DNA from: Micavibrio sp. UBA6147
Lineage (GTDB): Bacteria > Pseudomonadota > Alphaproteobacteria > Micavibrionales > UBA1664
NCBI GenBank assembly: GCA_002423185.1
Contig: DIUX01000001.1
Coordinates: 62,465-126,464, forward strand
Reading direction: 5' to 3'
DNA length: 64,000 nt
Of the stretch, positions 43,203-51,561 are shown piece by piece. Positions within the stretch are counted from its first letter, which is position 1. The number at the start of each line of letters is the position of its first letter. The notes beneath the pieces are model-generated. The model saw nothing but the letters and a program-made list of their open reading frames with translations, was not told where the DNA came from and searched no databases. The position numbers were made by a program, and so were the translations under genes.

Positions 43203-44240
43203 TTATTCCTCATCCGTGTCGCGCCGCTGTGGCGCAAGATTTGCAGGCTTTTTCAAACCATCGAGCGCGAGCAGGATATTCGCGCCCAAAATCAACATCA
43301 TACCGCCCGCGATGAGCGGTGTGATGTTCGAAAACCCCGCCATTTCCAACCATAAGACGGCGAGCACAGGCATCATAAACCACCATAAATTAATGGTCGG
43401 GGAACGGGCGAAGATCAAGGCTTTGCTGTGCGCCGCCGTCCCCATGTTGAACAAGACAACCCCCATAATCACCATCGCGGTGATGTTCATGGCGTCAAAG
43501 CTGTTCTCCTCCGGAAACACCCCGAAAAAGAACAGCAAGACAGGGATTGTCGCAAGGCGTGATACCGCTTCGCTGACGATATGGGGCGCCATGCTGTGGG
43601 CGGAATCGGGGATGATTTTGCGCCCGATATACAGGGATATCCGCGCCCGCAACAAGGTGGACATCGCCATCATGATCGCCCCGATAAAGGCAATAATGCA
43701 CCCCAGCACCGACATCATATCAAACCCCGCAAAACTGTCCTTGGGATACAGGATATATTCAAGGAATTTGGCCTGATCCGAAATGGTGATCATGCCGATC
43801 CCGATCAATGCAATAAACGCCGTAACATAGTGAAACAAGCGCAGGCTGTCCCATTCCTTATTGATGATCGAGGCCGTCATAAACATCGCCAAAATCGGCC
43901 ATGTTTCATAGATGATCGACGCCCCGATTTTGGAGGTAAGGCCAAGCGCATAGACAAAACATACATGGCACAGGGCGGAGCTGAGCCCCACACCCATCAC
44001 AACGCCCCATCCTTCGAGGCTGAGCTGTCCGAGCGCTCCCCTCAAGCGGGCGATTTGAGGCCCGCGCGATGCACCGCTGAGCGTTGCCGGAATCATGAAC
44101 AGTGCCGAAACGCCGGCCAAGGCCTGACACACCAAAACAAAGGTAATCGCGCCGATTTTCTCCGTGCCAAAAACGATGAGCAACGGGTAAAGGCTCCAGC
44201 TAAAAACTGAAAACCCCATATAAAGGGCGGAAGGGTGCAT
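43203..44240 (-). CDS. EamA-type (DMT superfamily) transporter
   Basis: 345 residues, about ten hydrophobic helices in two similar halves, as expected for drug/metabolite transporters. First half: MGFSVFSWSLYPLLIVFGTE, LVCQALAGVSALFMIPATL, VCFVYALGLTSKIGASIIYE. Second half: MMSVLGCIIAFIGAIMMAMS, ITAMVIMGVVLFNMGTAAHS, LLIAGGMMLILGANILLAL. The charged tail KKPANLAPQRRDTDEE is cytosolic. Substrate is unknown. Convergent with bdhA and divergent from guaC, whose upstream repeats lie within the shared intergenic space. Confidence 0.85.
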   Translation of the reverse strand: MHPSALYMGFSVFSWSLYPLLIVFGTEKIGAITFVLVCQALAGVSALFMIPATLSGASRGPQIARLRGALGQLSLEGWGVVMGVGLSSALCHVCFVYALGLTSKIGASIIYETWPILAMFMTASIINKEWDSLRLFHYVTAFIALIGIGMITISDQAKFLEYILYPKDSFAGFDMMSVLGCIIAFIGAIMMAMSTLLRARISLYIGRKIIPDSAHSMAPHIVSEAVSRLATIPVLLFFFGVFPEENSFDAMNITAMVIMGVVLFNMGTAAHSKALIFARSPTINLWWFMMPVLAVLWLEMAGFSNITPLIAGGMMLILGANILLALDGLKKPANLAPQRRDTDEE

Positions 44241-44340
44241 GGAAAATGGCCTTTATCTGTCTTTGTATCGTCTTGGTTGTTGTTATAGTCAAATAGGCAT
44301 CGGTAAGCAAGAAAAGGCGGCGCTTGCCCCGCGCAGTTTT

Positions 44341-44406
44341 GTAAAACCGTGTAAATTATGGTGTTCCCCCTGCACGGTTTGTAAAACCGTGCAAATTATG
44401 GTGTTC
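44341..44406. promoter_or_regulatory. Direct repeats with embedded palindrome upstream of guaC, candidate operator
   Basis: A 26-base repeat beginning GTAAAACCGTG and ending in ATTATGGTGTTC occurs at 44341-44366 and again at 44381-44406, 40 bases apart with one difference. The second copy sits in a perfect palindrome TGCACGGTTT-GTA-AAACCGTGCA (44371-44393); the first has a degraded left arm. The 40-base period places both on nearly the same face of the helix. It lies 74 bases upstream of guaC and could bind a regulator of purine salvage. It might instead serve the divergent transporter gene. Confidence 0.5.
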
Positions 44407-44479
44407 TTTGTGAAAACTTTGGTGTAATGTGTGGCCTTCCTGTAAAAACCTCAGTAAAACTGGCCGAAAGGCGAATGAA

Positions 44480-45526
44480 ATGCGTATCGAAGAAGATATA
44501 AAGCTTGATTTCAAGGATGTGTTGATCCGCCCGAAACGGAGCACGTTGAAAAGCCGTAAAGACGTGGATATTATCCGCGACTATATCTTTAAATGGAGTG
44601 GCCGAAAATTCCGTGGCATTCCTGTTGTCGCCGCCAATATGGACGGTGTCGGCACGATGGCGATGGCGAAGACCTTTCATACGCATGGACAGGGTTTGAG
44701 TGTTGCCCTGACCAAGCATTACTCGGTTGAGGATTTAAGCAAATTTTTCAAACAGCCCGAGGCCGCATCGGTGTGGTACAGCATCGGCATCAGTGATGAC
44801 GACCAAGCCAAATTAAAAGCGGTTCTTGATGTTGTCGGCGATGACGCCATCGAAAAAATTTGCATTGATGTCGCCAACGGATACAGCGAACAATTCTCCG
44901 AATTTATCCGCCGTATGCGCGACATTTACCCCGACAAAGCGATTATGGCGGGCAATGTCGTGACCGGCGAAATGACCGAGGAATTGATCCTCAGCGGTGC
45001 CGATGTCGTGAAGGTCGGGATCGGCCCCGGAAGCGTTTGCACAACCCGCAAAATGACGGGGGTCGGCTATCCCCAGCTCTCGGCGATTATCGAATGTGCC
45101 GATGCGGCGCACGGCCTTGGCGGCCTTGTCTGTGCGGATGGCGGTTGCACCGTCCCCGGCGACTTGGCGAAAGCCTTTGGCGCGGGCGCGGATTTTGTGA
45201 TGCTGGGCGGGATGCTCGCAGGGCATGACCAGAGCGAAAACGACATTGTCGAGGAAAACGGCCAAAAATTCTCCGTTTTCTATGGGATGAGCAGCGACAC
45301 AGCCATGAAACGCCATTCCGGCGGCGTTGCGGAATATCGCGCCAGTGAAGGCAAAACTGTTAAAGTCCCGTATCGCGGCGACGTCAACGACACGATGCAG
45401 GATATTCTGGGCGGAATTCGCTCGGCTTGCACCTATGTCGGCGCGCGCCAGTTAAAAGAACTCAGCAAACGCACAACATTCGTGCGGGTGACGCAACAAA
45501 TTAACAATGTGTTCGGCGCCAGCTAA
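44480..45526 (+). CDS. guaC: GMP reductase
   Basis: 348 residues from ATG 44480, with AAAGG upstream; E. coli GuaC has 347. GMP reductase turns GMP into IMP with NADPH. The TIM-barrel loop GIGPGSVCTTRKMTGVG carries the catalytic Cys187 (E. coli Cys186). CADGGCTVPGDLAKAFGAGA and FVMLGGMLAGHDQSEND are shared with GuaC. There is no CBS domain pair, which separates it from most IMP dehydrogenases, and the sequence YGMSSDTAMKRHSGGVAEYR fits GMP reductases. The upstream palindromic repeats may regulate it. Confidence 0.95.
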   Translation: MRIEEDIKLDFKDVLIRPKRSTLKSRKDVDIIRDYIFKWSGRKFRGIPVVAANMDGVGTMAMAKTFHTHGQGLSVALTKHYSVEDLSKFFKQPEAASVWYSIGISDDDQAKLKAVLDVVGDDAIEKICIDVANGYSEQFSEFIRRMRDIYPDKAIMAGNVVTGEMTEELILSGADVVKVGIGPGSVCTTRKMTGVGYPQLSAIIECADAAHGLGGLVCADGGCTVPGDLAKAFGAGADFVMLGGMLAGHDQSENDIVEENGQKFSVFYGMSSDTAMKRHSGGVAEYRASEGKTVKVPYRGDVNDTMQDILGGIRSACTYVGARQLKELSKRTTFVRVTQQINNVFGAS

Positions 45527-45610
45527 GCCATAAATTTTTATTAAACTGTTTATGCAATGATGCATGAACACGACAGACAAACAAAAAGAAAGAAAAAGAG
45601 GTCATCCATC

Positions 45611-46078
45611 ATGACAAATGAAAACCTTATCAAAAGATTGAGCGACGCGACCCAGCGCTGCATCACCAATTACGAAACATGGCAAGTTCGCCCGAAGGAT
45701 GTGCCGCTGCGTCAACAGCTTGAAGAAGCCGTTCACGAACTGCGCAAAGTGACGGCACGGATCGAGATCGAGATTGCCGTATCCGACCGCAGCGATAAAT
45801 CGCAAAAGCCGATCCCCATTCCGGCACACCGTTCGTCACAGCCCAAGGGCGGCGACAACCGTTCAAACAATAATGACGGTTATAACGGCGAACAAGACAG
45901 CGCCGACAATGATGACGATTTCAAAGGCAACAGCGCCGCAACCGAACAACAACAAGCGCAAAAATCATCGTCTTATTCGTTGTCCATGTCGTCCAACAGT
46001 GACGACAAATCAAAACAACGCAGTGGCGGTCGCAAGACATTGAAAACCACAACGCTCCGCCGTAAATCCGAAGACTAA
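45611..46078 (+). CDS. Hypothetical protein with disordered tail
   Basis: 155 residues from ATG 45611, preceded by AGAGG. The first 55 residues look helical and folded: LIKRLSDATQRCITNYETWQ, then LRQQLEEAVHELRKVTARIE. The remaining 100 residues are low complexity, rich in Ser, Asn, Asp, Gln and Lys (SSSYSLSMSSNSDDKSKQRS), and end in a basic segment. No signal peptide. No family recognised. It lies 84 bases after guaC and could be in the same transcript. A possible nucleic-acid-binding or scaffold protein, which is speculative. Confidence 0.65.
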   Translation: MTNENLIKRLSDATQRCITNYETWQVRPKDVPLRQQLEEAVHELRKVTARIEIEIAVSDRSDKSQKPIPIPAHRSSQPKGGDNRSNNNDGYNGEQDSADNDDDFKGNSAATEQQQAQKSSSYSLSMSSNSDDKSKQRSGGRKTLKTTTLRRKSED

Positions 46079-46265
46079 GACACATGAAACACTGCCCCCT
46101 CCTTTTTGTGAAAGGGAAGGGGCGGCGGTTTTTGACTCGTATTTCGGTTGTCGTTTTTGAAGGCTGTGGGGCTGTTTTCTTGTTGTGCCGTTTTATGCGC
46201 GTAAGGAACGGTTTTGGCGGTCTGTCTGGCTTTGTCGTGATTCATTTTGACGCCGGTTTTGAGTG

Positions 46266-47312
46266 ATGAACATTCCCCCAAACATTATTCCGCCATCCGT
46301 TCAGGCTCTTGTTCAAAATTCTGTTCAGGATTTGGCTAGCGGTGCTGCAAACCCCGTTATTGTCCGGTTCGCCCCGTCACCGACGGGGTTTTTGCATCTG
46401 GGCAACGTGTTTTCGGCTTTGTTTACCTGCGCCCATGTACTTGGTGATGGGGGGCTTGGCGATGGGGCGGAACATTCAGGGCGGTTTATTCTCAGAATAG
46501 AAGACATCGACACCACGCGGTGCAGGCCGGAATACGAACAAGCCATTTATGATGATTTGCACTGGCTTGGCTTGAACTGGGAAGAACCGGTGCGGCGGCA
46601 ATCCGATCATTTTGATGTTTATGCGGGCTATATTGATGCGCTCGCACGGCGCGGGCTTGTGTACCCTTGTTTTTGTACGCGCAAGGACATCGCCCAAGCG
46701 CAAAATGACCTGAGAGCGCAAGGCCACGCCGCGATGATCGGGCCGGATGGCGCGACCTATCCGCAAACATGCCGCTCCTTGAACCCCGCAGATGCACAAA
46801 ATAGAATCGCGCGCGGCGATGCCTATGCGCTCAGGCTTCATGTCGACGCGGCCTTGGCGGCGGTGCAGGGTATTGATTTAGGCTGGACGGATTTGGCGCA
46901 AGGGCGGCAAAATCCATTGCCGCATATTTTCGGCGATGTGGTTTTGGCGCGCAAGGATTGCCCGACCAGTTACCACGCCAGCGTTGTGATTGATGACGCC
47001 TTGCAAGGCGTCACCCTTGTCACGCGCGGAATTGATCTGTTTATGGCGAGTCATCTGCATCGTTTGTTGCAAACGCTTTGGGGGTTTGATGCGCCGCTTT
47101 ACCACCATCACCCGCTCTTGATCGACCCCGATGCGAAAACACACCCCGTTATGTCCAAACGCCATGGGGCGCTGTGCGTTCATGAATTGCGCGGCGCGGG
47201 CAAAACGGCGCCGCAAGTACTCAAGATGGTCGCCGATATGGGGCGTATCAATGACCCTGCTGCCAAGCAATTGTCACAATCATCGATGGATGACGCTCAA
47301 ATTGAGGGCTAA
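46266..47312 (+). CDS. gluQ: Glutamyl-Q tRNA(Asp) synthetase
   Basis: 348 residues. It carries a truncated class I glutamyl-tRNA synthetase core: FAPSPTGFLHLGNVFSALF (HIGH-like HLGN) and MSKRHGA (KMSKS-like). There is no C-terminal anticodon-binding domain. Such enzymes put glutamate on queuosine 34 of tRNA-Asp. RIEDIDTTRCRPEYEQAIYD and DWL-like DDLHWLGLNWEEP are typical. The YPCFCTRKDI segment has two Cys, a partial zinc site. The N-terminus carries about 25 extra residues, and there is no clear ribosome-binding site before ATG 46266. It ends before a bidirectional terminator. Confidence 0.92.
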   Translation: MNIPPNIIPPSVQALVQNSVQDLASGAANPVIVRFAPSPTGFLHLGNVFSALFTCAHVLGDGGLGDGAEHSGRFILRIEDIDTTRCRPEYEQAIYDDLHWLGLNWEEPVRRQSDHFDVYAGYIDALARRGLVYPCFCTRKDIAQAQNDLRAQGHAAMIGPDGATYPQTCRSLNPADAQNRIARGDAYALRLHVDAALAAVQGIDLGWTDLAQGRQNPLPHIFGDVVLARKDCPTSYHASVVIDDALQGVTLVTRGIDLFMASHLHRLLQTLWGFDAPLYHHHPLLIDPDAKTHPVMSKRHGALCVHELRGAGKTAPQVLKMVADMGRINDPAAKQLSQSSMDDAQIEG

Positions 47313-47349
47313 AGACTCAAAACAGATTGACGCATAAAACGAGCATGAA

Positions 47350-47375
47350 AAAAGCGCCTCGGATAAGGCGCTTTT
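47350..47375. terminator. Bidirectional intrinsic terminator between gluQ and the DUF2059 gene
   Basis: AAAAGCGCCT and AGGCGCTTTT form a 10-bp stem with a CGGATA loop, with A-tract and T-tract. It lies 38 bases after the gluQ stop and 45 bases from the convergent DUF2059 stop. Confidence 0.85.
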
Positions 47376-47419
47376 GATGGCTAAAGCATGTAATCTGGCG
47401 CTATTATCGCCACCGTAGA

Positions 47420-48109
47420 TTAACGAGCGCCGCCGGAGAAGTTAACATGGCTGTTTTGAACGTTAAACAAAGCGTCTTCAATCATGGATCGGATGACGGG
47501 GTTTACCCGCTCTTCAAATAACGGCATCTTGACGCGGATGGATTTGCCAGCCTCGGAGGCATAATATTCGCGCATCGCCTTGAGTTCCTCAAGGGTGAAA
47601 ATCTCAACAAACGCCAGTTCCGCAGCCGCATTCAAACGGTCAACCTTGATCGAACGATTAATGATGGACTTAAACAAAATGCGCTTGTCCGCCGAAACTT
47701 TTAAGGATAAATCCTCAATCGTTTGGTTCAGCGGGCCTTCAATAGGGGACAGGCGAATAATCTCTTTCGCCAATTCGAATTTGGCGCTGTTGTTTTGCGC
47801 GTCATCGGCAATCGGAGCTTCTGCGGCGGCTTCTGGCGCGGTTTCTTCAATGGCGAAATCCTCGGATGCTGTGTCTTCAGCCGGAGCCGGCACATCAATC
47901 GGGGCGGTTTGTTCGTTGGCACCTTGAGTGTCGATGGCGAAGCTCTCATCCTGCGCCATTACGCCACCATGCGCGGCGACCCAGATGAAAGCCGAAGCGG
48001 CCAAAGCCATGAAAAACGGTTTTTTTCCTGCTGCGTGCGGGGCTGCCCGAGAGGCTGTATTTGCCGCTGGTGTGGTGCGTGCCACCGTGATTGCTGTGGT
48101 TGCCATCAT
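47420..48109 (-). CDS. DUF2059 family exported protein
   Basis: 229 residues from ATG 48109, with AGGA 8 bases upstream. The signal region KKPFFMALAASAFIWVAAHG is preceded by an unusually long polar/basic N-terminus. An acidic Ala/Glu/Pro-rich linker follows (ETAPEAAAEAPIADDAQ). The C-terminal DUF2059 helical domain contains LNAAAELAFVEIFTLEELKA and MREYYASEAGKSIRVKMPLF. The family is periplasmic or outer-membrane associated and of unknown function. It is monocistronic-looking, 82 bases after ssb on the same strand. Confidence 0.85.
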   Translation of the reverse strand: MMATTAITVARTTPAANTASRAAPHAAGKKPFFMALAASAFIWVAAHGGVMAQDESFAIDTQGANEQTAPIDVPAPAEDTASEDFAIEETAPEAAAEAPIADDAQNNSAKFELAKEIIRLSPIEGPLNQTIEDLSLKVSADKRILFKSIINRSIKVDRLNAAAELAFVEIFTLEELKAMREYYASEAGKSIRVKMPLFEERVNPVIRSMIEDALFNVQNSHVNFSGGAR

Positions 48110-48191
48110 GCGTCCAATCCTGTTGATGTATGTTACCGAGGCGGGCAGGACACATTGCATCCTTCCCGACGACCCGTATCAGTATAGCATA

Positions 48192-48707
48192 TTAGAACGG
48201 AATTTCATCCTCAAACTCGTCAAGAGCCGGAGCTGTGTTTCCGCCGCCGCGATTGCCGCCGGCATTCCCGCCGCCCATGTGGCCGCCACCGGCGTTGCCG
48301 CCATAGCCACCGCCGTAATCATTGCCACCTTCAAAGCCGCCGCCGCTTGCGCTTCCGCCGCGGCTGTCGAGCATGGTCAATTCACCGCGATACGGGCGCA
48401 GGACGATCTCGGTCGAGTATTTTTCCTGACCGTTCTGGTCTTGCCATTTGCGGGTTTCGATCTGGCCTTCAATATAGACTTTTGCGCCTTTTTTGAGATA
48501 GCTTTCGGCCACTTTAACAAGGCCTTCGTTGAAAATGACAACGCGGTGCCATTCCGTGCGCTCTTGCTTTTGACCGCTTTTGTCTTTCCAGCTTTCGGAT
48601 GTTGCGATGCTCAGGTTCACGACCTTGCCGCCGTTTTGCATTGTCCGCACATCGGGGTCGTTCCCCAGATTGCCGATCAAGATGACTTTGTTTACGCTTC
48701 CGGCCAT
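48192..48707 (-). CDS. ssb: Single-stranded DNA-binding protein
   Basis: 171 residues. The OB-fold begins SVNKVILIGNLGNDPDVRTM and includes LSIATSESWKDKSGQKQERT, EWHRVVIFNEGLVKVAESYL and GAKVYIEGQIETRKWQDQNG. A Gly-rich flexible linker (GGNDYGGGYGGNAGGGHMGG) leads to the acidic tip DEFEDEIPF, which recruits repair proteins. GAGGA lies upstream of the ATG. Unlike recA, no GTTC-N7-GTTC box is visible upstream. Confidence 0.98.
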   Translation of the reverse strand: MAGSVNKVILIGNLGNDPDVRTMQNGGKVVNLSIATSESWKDKSGQKQERTEWHRVVIFNEGLVKVAESYLKKGAKVYIEGQIETRKWQDQNGQEKYSTEIVLRPYRGELTMLDSRGGSASGGGFEGGNDYGGGYGGNAGGGHMGGGNAGGNRGGGNTAPALDEFEDEIPF

Positions 48708-48842
48708 GGTGTCCTCATTGTTGTTTTTATATGGATGGATATCGTTAACTCTTAGCGCGCGCCGCCCTGCGGCGCAAGGCGCGCCCTAGATCTGTCCACA
48801 GTTTTAGATCATGCCAAGGCGGCAAGAGCGCTTCGAAAACAT

Positions 48843-49385
48843 CTAAAGGCGGTTGGCCTTGCGGGTGATGAGGATGGCGGCAGTGCCGGCATAAAGCGCA
48901 TAAAACAATGATAAAACAAAGTTATACGCCGCCATTGATAATCCCAAAAACGACCATGGAATCTCGTCACACCGCACGGCTGGGGCGTTCATAATCATGG
49001 CTTGCCAATCTTCGACTGATCCATTGAGGATGAAATCAGGCACGCCGCAACTCTCCGTGCCTTTCCACCATTTTTGTTCAACCCCGACATGAAAACCCGC
49101 GATTCCGCCGCCAACCAAAAACGCAACGGCACCCATAAAGATGAACAGGGCTGCCATTTTTGGATTCTTGCGCCCCATAAACACCGCCAGCGCTCCAAGG
49201 GCGATGACGATGCCATAAGGCCAGCGCTGGTAAATACACAAAACGCAGGGATGCAAGTTAAACCCATATTGAGCGGTGAATGCAAAGCCGAGCGAGAAAA
49301 CACCAATAGCCATGAGCATCCCGCCGACAACCAACGGGTTTTTGAAAATCGTATCGCAAAGGGAAGGAAGGCATCGACACATCAT
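48843..49385 (-). CDS. dsbB: DsbB-like disulfide bond formation protein
   Basis: 180 residues, four membrane helices. The first periplasmic redox pair is CVLC (Cys47, Cys50) in LHPCVLCIYQRWPYG. The second pair is Cys112 (ESCGVP) and Cys138 (VRCDEIPW), the signature arrangement that reoxidises DsbA with quinone. It ends in a helix (VLSLFYALYAGTAAILI) and a basic tail. It follows exoD by 11 bases on the same strand. The Cys-containing exported proteins in this window are plausible clients of the pathway, although no dsbA gene is seen. Confidence 0.92.
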   Translation of the reverse strand: MMCRCLPSLCDTIFKNPLVVGGMLMAIGVFSLGFAFTAQYGFNLHPCVLCIYQRWPYGIVIALGALAVFMGRKNPKMAALFIFMGAVAFLVGGGIAGFHVGVEQKWWKGTESCGVPDFILNGSVEDWQAMIMNAPAVRCDEIPWSFLGLSMAAYNFVLSLFYALYAGTAAILITRKANRL

Positions 49386-49396
49386 GACAAAAATCC

Positions 49397-50080
49397 TTAT
49401 CCGGTGACGAATGAAACTGCATATCTTATACCAGCTTCACCCAGAATAAGCAAAAGCGCGATCCACCCAAGCCCGACACACATGCCGGCAACCACCGCTA
49501 ATCCGTCGCGCATCAATACACCGATGGACATCAAGCATATACCAAGGCTGGGGACAGAGTTGGTAAGGGGCAGCGGCACGCAAACAGAAATCGCCATCAC
49601 CAACCCGCACAGGCCGATAAGATGCGAAAACACACCTTGGGTAATGAAACCGAATCGGGGGCGGCTTAAATTCTCGATCCGCCGTATCCACGGCAAAACG
49701 GCGCGCATGGTTTTTTCAAACATGCTGCGTTTAATCGTTTTATTCAGGATGAATTGAGGGAACCAAGGCACCCGCGCCCCCGCCATTTGTTGCGCCGTCA
49801 AAAACAATAGGGGCGTCGCCAGAATAATATTCACCCCCGGCGGAACAGGAAGGGGGAGCGCCATCGGCGCCGAAAGAATCATCAACAACATGCCGAATCC
49901 GCGCTCGTGAAACGCGCTGGCGATGGCGGAAAAACTGACCGTTTCACCGCTGAAACCGTCTAGGGTATCCTCGATCAATTGTGAGAGGCTGCGCGGGGTG
50001 GGGGGTGTGTCCGGTACGCCGTCATGACCCCCGTTCGGCACATTATTTTGTTGGTTTTCTTCGTTCATTTGGGGGCTCAT
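49397..50080 (-). CDS. exoD: ExoD-family membrane protein
   Basis: 227 residues from ATG 50080; ATG 50068 is an alternative. ExoD signature: LSQLIEDTLDGFSGETVSFS, AFHERGFGMLLMILSAPMAL, PLPVPPGVNIILATPLLFLT, then WFPQFILNKTIKRSMFEKTM. Four or more helices follow. First described as needed for exopolysaccharide and symbiosis in Rhizobium, its biochemical role is not settled. The N-terminal 20 residues are polar and Asn/Gln-rich. It is upstream of dsbB on the same strand (11-base gap). Confidence 0.92.
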   Translation of the reverse strand: MSPQMNEENQQNNVPNGGHDGVPDTPPTPRSLSQLIEDTLDGFSGETVSFSAIASAFHERGFGMLLMILSAPMALPLPVPPGVNIILATPLLFLTAQQMAGARVPWFPQFILNKTIKRSMFEKTMRAVLPWIRRIENLSRPRFGFITQGVFSHLIGLCGLVMAISVCVPLPLTNSVPSLGICLMSIGVLMRDGLAVVAGMCVGLGWIALLLILGEAGIRYAVSFVTG

Positions 50081-50189
50081 CGGGGGGATGCCTTACACAG
50101 TTTTGCAGATACGACATTTTTCAGTTGCTTCATAGGATGATTTCGCTATAGTGCGCAAGTCTATTTTGCACACGCGCACCGCGCGACAT

Positions 50190-50274
50190 GCCCCTGTGGT
50201 GGAATTGGTAGACGCGCCGCACTCAAAATGCGGTTCCGCAAGGAGTGTCCGTTCGAGTCGGACCAGGGGCACCA
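50190..50274 (+). tRNA. tRNA-Leu, anticodon CAA
   Basis: 85 bases including an encoded CCA. Acceptor stem GCCCCTG (50190-50196) pairs with CAGGGGC (50264-50270). The anticodon arm CCGCA-CTCAAAA-TGCGG gives CAA at its centre. A long variable arm, typical of class II tRNAs, and the T-loop GTTCGAGTC are present. It is followed by a T-run. It reads UUG codons; the wobble base is a known TrmL target in bacteria, and a trmL homologue is in the window. Confidence 0.97.
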
Positions 50275-50386
50275 TTTTTCTTTCTTCCCAGTTTTCCTGA
50301 TTTTCCCAGTTTTTTTGAGTCCGCCCGCCATCTGCATGATGCGCTTATTAAGGCATCCTCAATATTAAATGGCTATAATATTCATC

Positions 50387-51097
50387 ATGACCGATGTGAA
50401 ACACCGATCCGGCCAATCCGGCAACGTCTTGTTTTTGATTTTGATCGCCGTGGCCTTGTTCGCGGCGCTGTCCTATGCGGTAACGCAGAGCAGCCGCAGC
50501 GGCGGCGAAGGCATCGCCAAGGACAAAGCCAAACTCTATGCCGCCCAATTCGTCCAATACGGCACATCGCTGGAACAAGCGATCATGCGGATGCGCCTTG
50601 CCAAAGTGCCGGAACACGGGTTTGACATGGCATCGTCTGTGACCCATCTGTCCGCCGCCAACGCCACCTGCACGACCAATTTATGCAAATTATTTCACAT
50701 TGAAGGCGGCGGAATTTCGCCCGATTTTTTGGACGATAAGGCCTTCGATAAATCCTTGCCCAGCGCCTCGGGCGGCGTGTATCGGCGCAACATTTTTCGC
50801 ACCATAAGCGTTGTTGATGTCGGCTCGGATTTGGATGAACTGGTGTTGATCATCCACGGGCTTGATAAAACCGTTTGCACCCTCATCAATAAATCGCTCG
50901 GCATACAAGACGGCGGCAACCCGCCGACGGAAGGGTTCACAGGCTATGCCGGCTATCACGGAACCTTAACAACCTTCCCCGAAGGCACCGGCGAACTCGG
51001 GGAACAAGCCGCCATATTCGAAGGCAAACAAAACTTCTGCGCCTATTTTGACGCAACATACGGCTACACATATTACCATGTGTTGATGAGCCGTTAG
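50387..51097 (+). CDS. Pilin-like exported protein, paralogue B
   Basis: 236 residues from ATG 50387; an in-frame ATG lies at 50369. After MTDVKHRSGQS comes GNVLFLILIAVALFAALSY, identical to the helix of the protein at 24195-24896, as is the following AVTQSSRSGG. Like its paralogue it lacks Phe+1 and Glu+5 of standard prepilins. The soluble domain has Cys residues at similar spacing (CTTNLCKLFH, VCTLIN, NFCAYF) and ends in YYHVLMSR. TATAAT at 50374-50379 sits only 7 bases before the ATG, which would give a leaderless mRNA; no ribosome-binding site is seen. It starts 112 bases after the tRNA-Leu gene. Confidence 0.75.
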   Translation: MTDVKHRSGQSGNVLFLILIAVALFAALSYAVTQSSRSGGEGIAKDKAKLYAAQFVQYGTSLEQAIMRMRLAKVPEHGFDMASSVTHLSAANATCTTNLCKLFHIEGGGISPDFLDDKAFDKSLPSASGGVYRRNIFRTISVVDVGSDLDELVLIIHGLDKTVCTLINKSLGIQDGGNPPTEGFTGYAGYHGTLTTFPEGTGELGEQAAIFEGKQNFCAYFDATYGYTYYHVLMSR

Positions 51098-51115
51098 TCC
51101 GTTCCGTAAAAAGCA

Positions 51116-51141
51116 AAACCCGCCTTATGAGGGGCGGGTTT
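51116..51141. terminator. Terminator hairpin between pilin-like gene B and grxC
   Basis: AAACCCGCC (51116-51124) and GGCGGGTTT (51133-51141) form a perfect 9-bp stem. It works for the plus-strand gene and, with GGCGGGTTTTGCTTTTT on the minus strand, for the convergent grxC. Confidence 0.8.
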
Positions 51142-51164
51142 GGGTGTGTTTTTGGGGCGTCTGT

Positions 51165-51434
51165 TTAGGCGGCTTTGGAGAGTTTTTTGTCCAATTGTCC
51201 GTCGGCGTCTAAAACGTATAAATCATCGCACCCGCCGACCCATTCGCCATTGATGAAGACTTGCGGAACGGTGCGGCGACCGTTGGAACGCTCGGCCATT
51301 TTGACGCGGGCGGCTTCGTCGCCGGTGATGTCATATTCGTTGTAGGCCGCGCCTTTGCTGTCCAGCAATGCCTTCGCACGCATACAGAACGGGCAGGTTG
51401 ACCATGTGTAGATTTCAATTTTTGCGTTGCTCAT
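51165..51434 (-). CDS. grxC: Glutaredoxin 3
   Basis: 89 residues, typical length. Active-site CPFC (Cys14, Cys17) in TWSTCPFCMRAKALLDSKG; glutathione-site TVPQVFINGEWVGGCDDLY. It reduces glutathionylated or disulfide-bonded cytosolic proteins. A strong AGGAGG site precedes the ATG. Its neighbourhood with comF and a methyltransferase gene is seen in other alphaproteobacteria, though here a UbiH-type gene intervenes on the opposite strand. Confidence 0.97.
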   Translation of the reverse strand: MSNAKIEIYTWSTCPFCMRAKALLDSKGAAYNEYDITGDEAARVKMAERSNGRRTVPQVFINGEWVGGCDDLYVLDADGQLDKKLSKAA

Positions 51435-51561
51435 TTCATCCTCCTTGTGGTTTCTTTATAGTTGTTGAAACGGCTTGATGTGGTTATAAGGCCTTTTATT
51501 GTGCTTTGCAACATAAAATGATTTTTGTCTATAATCGCTATTATTAACAATGGGATAGAAA

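Noticed and set aside
50190..51097. tRNA-Leu as an integration site of a mobile element
   Set aside because: No integrase, no direct repeat of the tRNA 3' end and no abrupt composition change were seen.
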